This document shows, piece after piece, positions 47,701-62,393 of a DNA stretch of 64,000 nucleotides (positions are counted from its first letter, which is position 1; each line of letters opens with the position of its first letter). The notes beneath the pieces were generated by a model that searched no databases, had not been told where the DNA came from, and saw only the letters and a list, made by a program, of their open reading frames with translations. The stretch is taken from contig NC_081414.1 of the NCBI RefSeq assembly GCF_030272615.1, positions 312,933,664 to 312,997,663 of the forward strand. Reading direction: 5' to 3'. The DNA is from Cryptomeria japonica (Eukaryota > Streptophyta > Pinopsida > Cupressales > Cupressaceae). Made by a program: the position numbers and the translations under genes.

Positions 47701-49025
47701 CTTTTGGATCCCCACTTATGATATCTCAAAATTCGAGACGGTATATCAACTCATCGGTCCCAATTCCCCATGGTATGGTGTGTTTTATGCTTATCTACGT
47801 GATCAAATCCTTCCACCTAACCAATCAAACAACCAACACAAAACCTTCATACATCAATCCACTCGATACACCATCATTGTTGAAACCCCATATCGAGGAG
47901 GTATCAATGGTACTCTCCTCTGATGTTTAGAGAAAGGTGAGGTGACCACAACTTTAGAAGAAGTACATGAAGGTATCTGTGGGGACCATTCAAGTGGCCC
48001 TTCAATGGCTAAAAAGATCATGCGGCGAGGATACATTTGGCCCTCTATGGAAAAGGACTCCTACTACTTTGTCAAAAAGTGAAAGAAGTGCCAAGTTCAT
48101 GGAGATCTGATACATGCACCAGCGCAAGAACTACAACCCATCACAACACCATGGCCCTTTTGTCAATGGGGACTGGACCTTGTGGGTAAAATCCATCCAT
48201 CTTCATCCAATGGTCACAACTTCATCATTACCAACATAGAATACTTCACTAAGTGGATCAAAGTTGTTCCACTTACCCAAGTAACTAGCAAGAAGATCGC
48301 TTCATTTATCTTAAACTACATCATCTGCCGGTATGGTGTACCCATGTCCATCATCACAGATAACGGGCTTCCTTTCAAAAATCAGGATGTCCGTGAACTC
48401 TGTGAGAAGTTTCATATCCAACACTGTTTCTCCACCCCATATTATCCATAAGGAAATGGTCAAGCAGAAGCCTCAAATAAGAAAATATTAAGGATCCTCA
48501 AGAAAACGGTTAATGATGTCGGTCATGATTGGCACATTCATCTGATTCTAGTAGTATGGGCATATCAAACTAGGATTTGAACCCCTACAAGCGCAACCCC
48601 ATACTCACTTGTATATAGAGCAGAAGCTATCCTGCCTATTGAGGTTGAATTACCATCTCTATGGGTTTCCTTGCACAATCCAATTAATGATGAAGAATAC
48701 CGAGTCTCCCGTTTATAGGACTTGAAACTGCTTGATGATAAGCGACAAGCTGCCTACAATCACCTCAAATCCTATCAGCAGCGCATGAGAAGAAGCTACA
48801 ATCACAGGGTCAAACCTCACACATTTGAGGTAGGAGATCTTGTTCTCAGAGAAAATCCGCGCAATCAACCTCATAAAAAACACGGGCAAATTTGAATCCA
48901 ATTGGTTGGGTCCATATGGCATCACTGTAGTCTTCGGGTATGGGGTATATCAGTTAGCAACTTCAGAAGGAGAACCACTGGCAGATCCAATCAACAACAT
49001 GCATCTTGAAAAGTTTCATACATAA
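47694..49025 (+). pseudogene. Tat integrase
   Basis: The zinc finger is EVHEGICGDHSSGPS (about 47,960) with the paired Cys region at about 48,080. There the first Cys codon has become TGA (KK-stop-KKCQVHG). The catalytic core has LDLVGKIHP (Asp, about 48,176), ITDNGLPF (Asp, about 48,360) and GQAEASNK (Glu, about 48,465). The C-terminal part has NWLGPYGITVVFG (GPY-like, about 48,900) and ends LEKFHT at the stop 49,023. Stops at 48,081, 48,449, 48,578 and 48,717 disable it. It integrates element DNA into the host chromosome. Confidence 0.9.
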
Positions 49026-49097
49026 GTTGTACAGAGCATCAAGCTCATCAAATATCAGAAAATACCAAAAACATTTAGAAAAAGTCCTGAAAAAAGT

Positions 49098-51707
<2,610 letters not shown>

Positions 51708-53720
51708 TCAAATACCGCTCACACTAGATGTTGTGGTACCACCCCCACCACCACCCTCACCATCTCGTCGAGGAGGACCCATCACACCCCCATTGCTCTG
51801 ACCCCTCTGAGATCGCTCTGATCTCTCCCGCCGCATCTGGGAATAGCTCATCACCCGCTGACTATTGGGCACCACCTGCTCATATAATCCTAGCCAATAA
51901 TCAATCTCAGCTCCTGCCCGACGCATCTCCCTCATCACCTCTCCTGTGGCACCCTATCCATGTACTCCCTCTAATGCTCAGACCCTGTCCTATAGTTTCC
52001 TCACTCTATCTACCACATCATCCCTCTCCTTGAGTACAACCATCAGCTTGGCCCCCAAGCGAATAACTAAACATCTCTGGCAACAATCTTTGCATCCCTA
52101 TTATCGAGCTGAGCCTCTAAATATCGGATGCGATCCTCGGTGACGGTGAGACAATTTTGTAATCGCACTATCATGACCTGTCGAAGGTCCCCCTGTCCAC
52201 CATCTACGACTCCATGTCCCTCCTCCATCACCACATCTCCACCTATGCCCCCCATACCTGCATTTCCATCTACATCCCCACCACTGCCCATATCTCACCC
52301 TGCTCCTCCCTCTTCCCTCTCTCCTGATGCTGCTATTGCTAGTCCCTGTCGTAGCTGCAAAGGAATCCCACCCCTGCCTATCCTCAAACCCCTACCACCT
52401 AATCCACCTCCACCACCTCCTCCACCCCCATCTCCAATTCCTCTCCCTCCCCCACCTCCCCCATCTACTCTCCTCCTCCTCCTCCTCCTCCCCTGTCTCG
52501 AAGCCCTATCATCCTCAAATGGTGGTACTGGCTCTGTTGGATCTAAAATCCGTTGAAAGGGATGTATGGCCACATACTGTGCATACTCATCTATCACCCC
52601 CGCATCTGCCACCTCTGCTCGATATGGCCATGGTCTCATCTATAAAGTTCGAAACTCTGCCAATGCCTAATCATAGGGAAATATAAGCCCCCACTGGAAT
52701 CTGTCTTGGACAATTCTGGCATACTCTCTGGAACCTCATGGCATACCTTGTGTCTGACCAAACTGCCTCATCACTCAGCTGGGTAGATGTTTCTCAACCA
52801 CATAAAATGTGCACCCAATAAAAAACCACACTATGAATACATAGGGCATCGCCACTACATAATCCTCCCACTGCTCACAATCCAAGCAAGGATGCCATAT
52901 CACTATATCTAAATCATTTAGTGCCCATCGCCAATACTCCATCTTCCCCAGCTGGGGCTATGTCATCATCCCTCTGTACATATAAACATAGGGTTGATCA
53001 ATCGCCCTAAATCTCATACACATAGGTCTAGTGAAAGGCAAGTGCTCCCATGACTAGATATGTGGCAATTTGATCCCTACGCCTAGCAAGGTGATGTAAT
53101 GGTAAACCACCTCATGCAAATCCTTGTACAAATGGGCCAATACACACGACCCCTGGATGCATATCGAGTTTCCCGTTGGCCATCCACTCAATGACCTATC
53201 CCCAACTAACAACAAGCCCATGTGACCTCCGATCAAGGCATAGGAGCCCTCAAACAATGCCTGATAGTACTGCCGGTAGTGGCCCATGTAAATCTACTAT
53301 ATCCTCCCAAGGGACAGATCTATCATACACCTATAACTCCGGATAGGGAAACACTCATCGTAGTGTTGCCTCACCCATCGCCCTATCATAGGCAACCAAC
53401 TCTCTAGTGATCAGAATATGCAATATCCTCCAGACATCCTCCAGTGTAATGGACATCTCTCCCTTCGCCAAGTGGAATGAGCATGTCTCGTTGTGTTACC
53501 GCTCGACCAACGCACTCAGTAATCCATGATTTGTACGAATCACGGGTAGATGCATCATATCAAATAGTCCTGCAACACATATGTAGTCAATCTCAAGGTC
53601 TGTTAACTAATCATGCAAACGCTGTATGGTCGGATGCCTCTCTCTCATCTGCAACACTCCTAGGTGATCCTCCTCCATACACAATCGAACAAAAGAGTCA
53701 ATCTCTTTATGCAAACATAT
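51708..53720 (-). pseudogene. Antisense plant mobile domain (PMD)-like gene in the Tat 3' region
   Basis: Read on the minus strand from about 53,720, the translation gives KEIDSFVRLCMEEDHLG, then AGLFDMMHLPVIRTNHGLLS followed by ALVER (about 53,520). Next come FHLAKGEMSITLEDVWRIL (about 53,440), DRSVPWEDIVDLHGPLPAVL (about 53,300), DRRSHGLVV (about 53,220), MANGKLDMHPGVVCIGPFVQ and GGLPLHHLAR (about 53,090). The ALVER...FHL...GEM-ITLEDV arrangement is the hallmark of the PMD (aminotransferase-like mobile domain) family. The C-terminal half (52,640-51,708) has a Gly/Arg-rich segment, a predicted short coil (DRIRYLEAQLDNRDAKI) and a Gly-rich tail. Several stops and at least one frame slip make it a pseudogene. 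Tat-group elements are known to carry extra, sometimes antisense, ORFs, including PMD types. Confidence 0.8.
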
Positions 53721-53949
53721 GACTATTACCTAGACTTTATCGTACGCTTTTTCAAAGTATCTAAGTCTCATAAGGTAACTTGACTCATAACACCTCAACT
53801 ACCAACATGCATGGCATCATACCGCCTAGTCTCAATGGGTACACTGAGTCTCACACAAGTCACAAACATGCATACACTCGCAACATTGACATCAACTATC
53901 AACTTGACTATGAAATTGGGGCATCAACATTGATAGTCCTATACTCAGA

Positions 53950-54285
53950 CCCAAAAGCGCTAAAAAATGACAAAAGCACTAAGCAACATCAAGAGAGGTA
54001 TTCTACTAACACAACAACGCTAAAATGAACACTAGCACTACTTTATCCCTACAAAAGTGCTACATTGGTACATATTCGCTACAGTACGCAACGATAGCAC
54101 TACAACAATCACATTTCTATCACCATGACAATAGCGCCAAAACAGTGAAAACATTAGCGCTAAAACTCCCTAGCACTAGCGCTATCTTGACAAAAGCGCT
54201 ACAACAACTATACAAAAATGCCAATGCGGCATGAAAGCACTATTTTGGGTGACAAAGGTGCTAAAACAATGTTTTAGCGTCTTTG
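53950..54285 (-). repeat. AGCGCT-centred repeats, inverted, upstream of the antisense gene
   Basis: About thirteen variants of CAAAAGCGCTA (for example 53,952, 54,150, 54,176 and 54,195) occur on the plus strand. On the minus strand they read TAGCGCTTTTG, the same motif as in the sense leader at 39,031-39,210. They lie 230-560 bp upstream of the antisense reading frame. Confidence 0.85.
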
Positions 54286-54804
54286 TTGTCTGAACTTTTC
54301 CCCTAGCTATTAAGTGCAATAAATGAGCTCTAAAGGCAAAAGTTAGAATTGGACATATCGGGGGTCCATAGTCGGCTGGCCGCTAGTACCTTCGGATCCG
54401 CTTGAATCGATGATCCACGAGTGGGAAAACCATTTTCGCTCAATCAATCTGCTGCAAATGCCACTGTCAGGACCTCTGGGTCGGTATAGGAGAGGGTGCA
54501 AATGAGGACCATTTTACCCCTTCTAGCCTAAATATACCCTACCCAACCCTCCCCTTGCTTCGCCTCGTTGACCGTCGTAGACCCTGAGAACTTTCGAGGC
54601 TTGCCTTTTCTTTGTTTTAACCCCATTTTCCTCCATTCTTTCACCATTTATTGCAACTTCATTTCTTCTATCATCCCCTAATTTCTTTCTCTTTTTTGAG
54701 AGATCGCCCAATTTTTCAAAATTTTCGGCCCATCTCTTGAGTGGGCATACCAACCCACGAAACTAACATCCCTAGGCCATTTTTCTCATACCTATCTGTT
54801 GTTC
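54286..54804 (+). other. Conserved segment before the purine tract
   Basis: From about 54,590 the sequence parallels 4650-4856 of the first Tat element (CCATTTTC-TCCATTCTTTCA, GAGAGATCGCCCAATTTTTC, GGCCCATCTCT). No coding frame is recognised on either strand; the minus-strand shadow frame at 54,523-54,753 also exists in the first element at 4575-4889 but diverges. The sequence before it (54,286-54,590) is unassigned. Confidence 0.55.
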
Positions 54805-54847
54805 TTTGAAATGGTGCGATAAACCACACCATCTCAAAAGGGGCAAA
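54805..54847 (+). promoter_or_regulatory. Hairpin and polypurine tract of the complete Tat element
   Basis: TTTGAAATGGTG (54,805) pairs with CACCATCTCAAA (to 54,838) around CGATAAACCA, with one A-C mismatch in the stem. The tract AAAAGGGGCAAA then abuts the LTR start at 54,848. Compare 4857-4900 and 30,127-30,169. Confidence 0.8.
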
Positions 54848-54990
54848 TGTAGACACATAAATTTGTCTATTAATTAAATGAATATTAAATATTTATTTAA
54901 TGACTAAATATTCTTCTATTAATTAAATTAACATTTAATTAATTCACCTTAGCCTATTCTTCTATTCTAAGTTAAATAAATTTAATCAAT

Positions 54991-55170
54991 TTATTTAATT
55001 ACTAACTATAGTCCAGGTTATTAAATAAATCTAATTTATTTAATTCATCCCCCTTCTTCCTATTTAAATAAATTTAACATTTATTTAATTACTAACTATA
55101 GTCCAAGTTATTAAATAAATCTAATTTATTTAATTCATCCCCCTTCTTCCTATTTAAATAAATTTAACAT
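54991..55170. repeat. 90-bp tandem duplication in the 3' LTR
   Basis: TTATTTAATTACTAACTATA starts at 54,991 and again at 55,081; the two units differ at a few bases (GTCCAGG/GTCCAAG). The 5' LTR has one unit (about 26,990). Confidence 0.9.
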
Positions 55171-55796
55171 TTATTTAAAAATCAAATCCCCTTTTTTAGC
55201 AAATCAATGTTTATTTAAAAATAATTCATCCACTTGCTTTCTCCTACAAATGCGAGTTGCACATTTAAATAGATTTTTATTTTAATAAAAACCTATTTAC
55301 CCACACCCACCTCTTTCTAGATTCTTCTAGATTTCTCTAAACCCCTTCTAGATTCTTCTAACCCCTTCCAATTTATCCTAGTCCCTCTTCTAACCATTTG
55401 CACAATCCTAATCCAAGATTAACCCTCAACCCATCATTTCACCCATTTAAGACTCTTACAGAGTCATACATGTTTCCCTTCTCCAACAATCCAACCCACA
55501 TGGGTCTTGACCCTTTGGTCAAAGCTTAACCATGAGTAAACTTTGCACAAGAGTTTACCCATCAGATAATAACCTTACCCTTGGATAAAAGTTTTATCCA
55601 ATAAACCCCAACCACATGAGGTTACCCTCATGTCTCCTCAGGCATTTTATGCTCCCTTCCTCTCCTCTCAAGCCATTACATGTTGACACTTGTCATCATG
55701 GGATTGGATTGAAAACCATCACATGGATCACAAACCCATCAATCCTAGCCCTTCATAAACTCACTCAATCTTAGCCATTCAATCAACATTTTTCCC

Positions 55797-55803
55797 TATA
55801 AAA
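55797..55803 (+). promoter_or_regulatory. Putative TATA box of the complete Tat LTR
   Basis: TATAAAA in CCCTATAAAAGGAGCC aligns with TATAAAG at 28,985 in the 5' LTR and TATAAATA at 6255 in the first element. Confidence 0.6.
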
Positions 55804-56235
55804 GGAGCCTCACCTTCAAGCGAAGGAGGAAGCATTAGAGCATTGTTACTATACTGATATTAGGATAGACATTTAGAGCTTTCTCATAGCATCGTCATTT
55901 TAATTTGCATAGCATCTTATTTAAGTATTTTCAAACAATCTTGAATCTCCATATGGCATCCATGGCTTATGCTAAAAGCTGAGAGCTTCATTCATTTGGG
56001 ACTTGGAGAGGAGATAAACAAGGGAGGAACAACCATTAAAGCATTATGGAGGCATCTTAGGATGAACGAATCTTTGTTTGTTTGTTTGTTTATCCTTTCT
56101 TCATTTTTTGCTTTTAAATCTCCTTTGAATATGTTTTGAGATGGTTTTTAGTTCTTTGTTCTTGGTTTCATGTTTGAACTAACATACTAACATTGAGTTT
56201 GCTTTTTGAGTCTGTAGCCATTTCTCACCGCATCA

Positions 56236-56748
56236 ATATGTATATGTATATCTATATATATTAAACTAGCGAAATAATTAAACGCAAAACATAATAATTT
56301 TGACAGGGCCCAATAAACAAAAACTCTGCGAAAATCACTTTGGAAGGGGCGTGGGAAGATTACCCACGACTGTGGGAGAAACCTCTCACCACAGTGTGGG
56401 AGAGTCTCCCCACAGCATGGGTAAGCCTCCCCACAACTGTGGGAGCTTGGCTCCCCACAACATGGGAAAACCTCCCCACGTCTATGGGTTGAGGCTCCCC
56501 ACGACTATGAGTCGAGCCTCCCCATAGCGTGGGTTTAACCCACGATTAAAAAATAAACAAATAAAACAGTAAATTAAAAAAACATAATTTAATAATAAAA
56601 TTTAACCATAAGAATCTATGAATAAAAATCATAGACACAGTAAAAATTTTCAGAATACAAAATTAAAATTTAATAATTTAATTTGTTTTTACAAAGACAT
56701 ACATATTTACAAATTTTCTAGAGAACGAAAGAGAATAAAAATTTGTAA
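56236..56748. mobile_element. Outer LTR, middle segment, with target duplication
   Basis: ATATG (56,236-56,240) is the right-hand target duplication. The microsatellite continues (TATATGTATATCTATATATA), followed by AT-rich sequence and an array of CCCCACRRYNTGGG units (56,358-56,545). It ends in AGAATAAAAATTTGTAA just before the LINE's T run. Confidence 0.6.
56358..56545. repeat. Hairpin-forming CCCAC...GTGGG repeats
   Basis: About seven units, 25-33 bp apart, such as CCCACGACTGTGGG, CCCCACAGCATGGG, CCCCACAACTGTGGG and CCCCACAACATGGG, alternate with GAGxCT spacers. Each unit is close to self-complementary. No coding role is seen. Confidence 0.8.
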
Positions 56749-56893
56749 TTTTTTTTTATGAATAGGCCTTCTCTATTAATTAAAAATATTAAAGTACATA
56801 TTCACAAAGGTTGGGGCATACAAGATCACCCTGCGAGAGTCACATGGCCAGAAGCCGGAGTCAAAAAACAAAGCTATTCATCAAAAAACTTCC

Positions 56894-57340
56894 TCAAGAA
56901 GCCAAAGTAGAGGCAGCCGAGGGAGGAGGATCTGGATCATCTTTCTTGCCCCATACATTAGCAGGGTCAAGACTCAGGTCCGACACGGACCACCCATCTT
57001 TAGGATCTTTGTCAACTTCTCCTTCCTCCCGCCTGGGAGGCGAAATCACTAGAGCTAGGCAAGGAAACTTGGAGGTGGTGGCAGAAGGCCACCCAGAGCC
57101 ATCACCAGCAGGAGGAGCCAAAATCACAGGAGCAGCAAAAGGCCACCCCGAGGCAGAGCCACGACATGGAGGAGAAGCTGAGTGATGCCTCCACACATTG
57201 TCTCTCCCGCCAGAGGAGCGGCGAGGAGCTTGGGACTGCGGGGTCTGAGAGTGACAAGTGGAGGAACTGTGGCCACGCCGACGACCACGGGGCGGAGTGC
57301 GGTCGACAGAGACAAAATCTGGTGGCACTCTGGCAATCAC
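56894..57340 (-). pseudogene. LINE 3' tail ORF, Pro/Ser/Arg-rich
   Basis: A 148-codon minus-strand frame follows zf-RVT. It is rich in Pro, Ser and Arg (TPPRGRRRGHSSSTCHSQTP). It contains a basic centre and an acidic end (REEGEVDKDPKDG). It may be the C-terminal extension of ORF2 or a remnant. No domain was recognised. The base composition here is clearly GC-richer than the surroundings. Confidence 0.5.
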
Positions 57341-57594
57341 ACAAGGGGTGTTACCCCAGTGCTAGAGGAGCTCCTGTAAGTGGCCCACCTCTAGAGCCAC
57401 TTTGTTAGCTTGTACTTGAATCCGCATTAATACATTATTACAAATACAAGCTTTAACATAAAGCGAGACATTACTATCCAAAAAGTTATGAGTAAAAAGA
57501 ACTGCATTTCTATCCTTCCAAAGAGTGAATAGGATCTCCATTCTGAAAGTATTCCATATCTAGGAAAATTTGAAGGGGATTCTAGTCAAATCGC

Positions 57595-60500
57595 CTAGAA
57601 GAGCCATATGCCAAGAAAAGGGCTCCGGTCAAAAAGGCCGAAAGACATCATGGATCCAAATCTAGTACTTTTGAGCTCTTCTACAGAACCAAAAAATGTG
57701 CATAAAAGTTTCTGGGTGACCACAAAAAGGGCATCGGGGATCAAGAACCCCAAAATGCTTAAGTCTGGAACCCAAAGCCAGCCCTTGAAAAAGCACACAC
57801 CAAGAAAAGTGTGCAATCTTGGGTTCAGTGGTGGTGGACCAGACAACAAGAAACCTGAATCTTCAAGAAGTCTGAGAAGACTGCAAGTGCCACCGCTGGT
57901 TGAGAATATGGACCATAGGCAAATGGGGAACCAACCATAGATAACCCATTTTGGGTTTGTAGTTGGTGAAAGGAGTCCAAGGATGCCACTTCCAATATTT
58001 CCACCAAGGTCCAACAAACTAAACGCCAAGCTTATGTAGAAAATGTGAGGGTAAGGTCGAGACCAGAAGGTCATAAGTTTGTCAATCTAGTTGAGACAAA
58101 TGAAACTAGACTTGGAGGTCATCCCATGACCGGAGGCTCATGGAAGCTCTAGAAAATAGATCCTTAGGTGTTCTAATGTCGCGTTTGTGAAAACATAGAG
58201 CACTAACACCCTGGATTTTGGCCAGTGGTAACCCTTGCACCTGAAAAAGAGGTGACCATCAAAGGTTGTATTGATTCATGGAGATCCTGTCACGAAAACC
58301 ATCACCCACCCATTGAAGCCAAGGCTTGATAGCTTCCGAAGCACACCAGATGCTTTTAACAACAAAAGTACCTTGGATCTGAACAGGGTCTTTCATAATG
58401 AGCAGGGTTTGAAAACCAATCCCCTTCCAAGCCGACTTGTTGGTAGGAAATCCTGAAGAAATGCAATGTCGAAGAAGGATTTTCCAGGCCTTATCGCCAG
58501 ATAAGGCTCTAATTATCCATTTAGCACATAAGGTCAAGCCCTCCAGACTCCTTGGGAAGACAATAATACTCCCAAGCGACCCTGTGAAAACCTTGATGGT
58601 TAGACCCAAAAGCCCAAAGAAAAGCCCGCATAAGTCTTTCCAACTTCATGTAAGAGGCCTTAGAAGGAGCCCAACATGAGGAGTAATAGACATGGGTGGC
58701 AACCAAAACCTTAGAACAAATTTGGAATTTACCAGCGAGAGAGAGAGAGGCTTGGTAATCCAATAGGCCAACTTTTTCTCAATCCTGGCTAAAACAACAT
58801 TCCAAAGATCCACAGACAAAGATTGAAAGGCAAAGGGAATGCCCAAAAAGAGAAAAATTTCACCATGATGAAGCCATTGCCAATCATATTGAAGAATCCA
58901 ACGCGGGGCGAGAAGAAAAGACTTGTATAACATTACATCTTGTGCCATTGAATGGCCGAACCAGAAGCCAAGAAAAAAGGTGTCCAGACATTGAAGAGAG
59001 GCCTGTAAATTTTCTTCTTCCTCAATGAGAGTGAGGAAGAAATCATCCGCAAAATGACCATTGACAAGTTGAGAAGGTAACTCAGGCAAGGAGATACCAC
59101 AAACACGCCCAACAGAGATAACATTAGCAAGTAAGTAACCAAACCCTTCCATTGCAAGAACATATAAAGCAAGAGCCAGAGGACATCCCTGGCGAATGGA
59201 TCTGAAAAGGCCAAAAGCCTCAGACTATCGGTCATTAATGGTGATACAGGCTGAGGTATCTTTGAATAACATTTGGACAGATTGAATGAATCTGGGACCT
59301 AAGCCAAGGGCTTTGAGCATAACCAAGATAAATGGCCACTCAATGCGATCATATGCCTTAGCAAAGTCAATCTTAAGAAAGATTACCCGTTGTTTAGAGC
59401 GTTTGGCCCAGTCCATCCCTTCCCAAACAACAATAATATTATCCAAAATAAACATGGAGTTGATAAATTCAGTCTGCTCTGGATGAACAATAAGAGGAAG
59501 GAGATGACGAATCTTGAGAGCCAAGGATTTGGCAATGATCTTGTACGAGACATTGAGGAAGGTAATAGGCCTCCAATTGCAAATGTCCTCCAGGTCCCCA
59601 TCCTTAGGGATACATTTTATATTACCCCGATTAAGCATCACTCCTAGGGATTGGGAATGAAAAGATTCAAGGTAGACCTTATGGAGGTCAGGACCAACAT
59701 AAGGCCATAGGGCTTTGTAGAATTCATAGGGGAACCCATCACACCCAGGGGTTTTATCATTCGCCATAGAAAAAATGACTTCCTTGAGATCATCAATGGT
59801 CAGTAAGAGATCACAGAAGGTTTGCTAAGACTCGGAAAGTCATTTGGAAACAAAAGCTAAGCAATCTTGCAAAGCTTGGACTCTGGTTGGAGAGTCTCCA
59901 TGTGTTGTGAACACCTTCTCATAATGATGGACAAAAGCTTGCATAATATTAGGCAGCTCGGTGAGAACAACCTACCCCTCTTTGATTTTCTTGATCCCTA
60001 CAGAGGTATGATGGGCACGCAAAGCCAAGAAAAATTCCTTGGAGGCCCTATCGCCCACCTTGAGCCAATGTAACCTGGCTTTGATTTGAGCTCCTCTGGT
60101 AGAATAGCTATCGAGAACTTGTTTCTGATGGCGGAGTTGGGATAATCGAAGTTGTAGGTTAGAATCAAAAGGATTCAAGGCCGGAGCTTTTGTGACAGCA
60201 CAAAGATCTTTGGTGGTCACGTCACACGATCGGTACATGGCAAGTTGTCTACCACAAATGTGTAGAAACCTCACAGAATAGGTAATGGCATCATTCCACC
60301 ACACAATCTAACCAATGTGATGATGAGGCCTTGGTTGTAAATTCCAAACCCTTTGAACATGGGCCAACGTGGTTTGATGATGCAAGAGAGAGGTGTAGAG
60401 GTAGAATTGCGTCTTGGAAGGACGTTGCCTAGCTGGCTGCTAGTCAATGTTAAAATTTATGGGGAAGTGATCGGACAATGTCACATCAACAAGAGGAGTG

Positions 60501-61210
60501 ACAGGCAGATCTTGATCTTCAGAAAAAGAAAAAAAAGATTGCACAATTATCATAGCACGATCAAGCCTTTTAAGAATTTTGTCAGAGCTAGCTCTGAAAT
60601 TAGACTAAGTGTGCCAGACCCTACTAAGATGATGACGGTTGGTGTTGGGGTCAAAAAGACCCAACTTATTACACATATAGTACCAGGCTTCCCTCTCACC
60701 AACTGTTCAGCAAAAAGGCAAAATTTCATCCTTATCGGTCGCCACTTCAACCATATTGAAGTCCCCACACATGACCCAAGTTGCAGGTGGTAGATTGTTA
60801 GCAATCTAGTGCCATAGGTGTGATCTATCAACCGCATCATTGCGAGCATAAATATTAATGATCCCACTGAAATGATTATCAATTGACAGCAGAACCCATA
60901 CGATGCGCTACATGGGATCAAAACCGTGAGAAATAACTGCAGAGAGCCAACGAGGTGAAATGAGTGTAGCAACTCCACCTCAACCAACTTCCTACTAGGA
61001 GGCAAAAATAAGGCTATCCGGCCAAATAACACGGCATGCAACATTGAGCATGAAACCAATAATTTTAATTTCCTGAAGGTAGAGAACATCCAGGCCTACA
61101 ACACGTTGACAAGCATCTTGAACAAAATACTTTCTGGTGAGGTCAGTGAGACCTTGAACATTCCATGAGATGTAATTCATGAAAAAAATTGCATATCTTC
61201 CTTGTCCCAA
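57595..61210 (-). pseudogene. LINE ORF2 (endonuclease, reverse transcriptase, zf-RVT)
   Basis: The endonuclease starts at MNYISWNVQGL (61,180) with YLQEIK. After frame slips it shows NIYARNDAVDRSHLW-like and WVMCGDFNMVE (about 60,770) segments. RT follows with MANDKTPGCDGFPYEFYKAL (59,767), NWRPITFLNVSYKIIAKSL and LKIDFAKAYDRIEW. After a stop at 59,227 it continues RQGCPLALALYVLAMEG and the catalytic HFADDFFLTL (about 59,050). The C-terminal zinc-binding RT-associated motif (CPFCGHPETFMHIFWFC) lies at about 57,710. Stops and several frame slips occur. ORF2 nicks the target and copies the RNA in place. Confidence 0.9.
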
Positions 61211-61643
61211 AGAGAGGAGAAGCTATTGCGCAAAAAATCTGAACTAAGACCGGGAAGAGAGTCCCCACCGGAAATGACTTGTCATTTTTCTGAATCACCA
61301 TTTGCAATCTCAACATGCCCAGAAGGGTTGCAAGAGCAGTACAGAGAGTGTGGAGTAGAATTCGCAGACGTAGCCTGAGGAGTGTTCACCCAAGGGGGTC
61401 GAGCGACACCCTTAGAAGAGTCCTTCCCCTACTGGTCAGAGTTTGAAACCAAAGTGGGTGGCATAAAAACCGCTTGGGTAGACGGTGTCTACGTAGAAGG
61501 TTCCATCGTCGATTGAGAACTAGAACCAACAGGATTCTTTTGGGCCTAAGCCACAAAGTTTTTGACTTTGCGAACTATAGTGGTCCATTCATCCTTCTTA
61601 GTTCCCTCCATAGGTCGAGAGTCAAACTCCTTAACACGAGGTT

Positions 61644-62393
61644 TTATTTTGGAATAGCCAAGGGACAATCCTTGATCTTTTGTTCTGCCCATTGGCACCG
61701 ATAACAAGTGTTGGGAAGGTTCAAATAAAGCACCTTCTGGGTGAAGGTATTGCCTCCCACTTGGATATCAATAGTTTCTTTCAGGTTGCGTGAAAGGTCG
61801 ACCTCAACGCATACCCTCTTTTGAGGGTGAGCATTAAAAAATAGGTCTGGCTCAAGGCAAACAACTTTGCCAACAGACTGAGCAATAGTTTGCATGAAAG
61901 GCCAACAAGACAAAAGAAGACCAAGGAACTCAACCCAGACCGAGACTCACAACTTTTTGTCATCTGAAAGAGAAAAGTCATGAGACCACCGCAAAAAAAC
62001 TAGGATGGAAGATCGAATGGTCCATGGCCCATGAGAGAGGATAGCCTCAACATGGGAAGGGTTCGAAAAGCGAAACAAAAAGAAACCCTTCGAGAGACTT
62101 TGAACGCCATCAAGCCAGACTCCATGAGGAGACTAGGATTTGGCTACCCAATCATGAAGCATGCTTTTAGGAGGGATCCTACCCACAAAATAGCCTATCA
62201 AAGTGCATTTTTCAAGCCACTCACAGGCATTATCAAAATCTTGAACAGGAAGTACAACATCAAGAGAGGACATACCTCATGAAACATTTTCAGAACAAAT
62301 TTGCAAGCGCGCTTATTCTGGGGCACCATGAGGGTCCGTCGCAACAACTCGAGCACCAACATCAACTATTGGGCTAAAGTTGGCCAGAGCCAT
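61644..62393 (-). pseudogene. LINE ORF1 (DUF4283-like, zinc knuckle)
   Basis: The start ATG at 62,393 gives MALANFSPIVDVGARVV. Stops after about 26 and 37 codons and a frame slip near 62,170 follow. The DUF4283-like part reads GPWTIRSSILVFLRWSHDF (about 62,010) and VWVEFLGL. The zinc-knuckle part reads LPNTCYRCQWAEQKIKDCPL (about 61,660-61,710), a CX2C-x-H-like knuckle in which the His position reads Gln. ORF1 proteins of plant L1 elements bind their RNA. Confidence 0.82.

Larger units (their letters stand above)
54848..56235 (+). mobile_element. 3' LTR of the complete Tat element
   Basis: It starts TGTAGACACATAAATTTGTC and ends TTTCTCACCGCATCA; it is 1388 bp long and uninterrupted. It serves as the reference for reading the insertions in the 5' LTR. 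A TATA box lies at 55,797. A 90-bp tandem duplication (54,991-55,170) is absent from the 5' LTR. The target duplication ATATG follows at 56,236. Confidence 0.95.

Noticed and set aside
52128-52686. Plus-strand Pro/Ser/Leu-rich frames
   Set aside because: They are the complement of the Gly/Arg-rich part of the antisense PMD-like gene. The minus strand has the coherent domain order.
62031-62282. Plus-strand 83-codon frame
   Set aside because: It is the shadow of the minus-strand LINE ORF1 DUF4283-like region.
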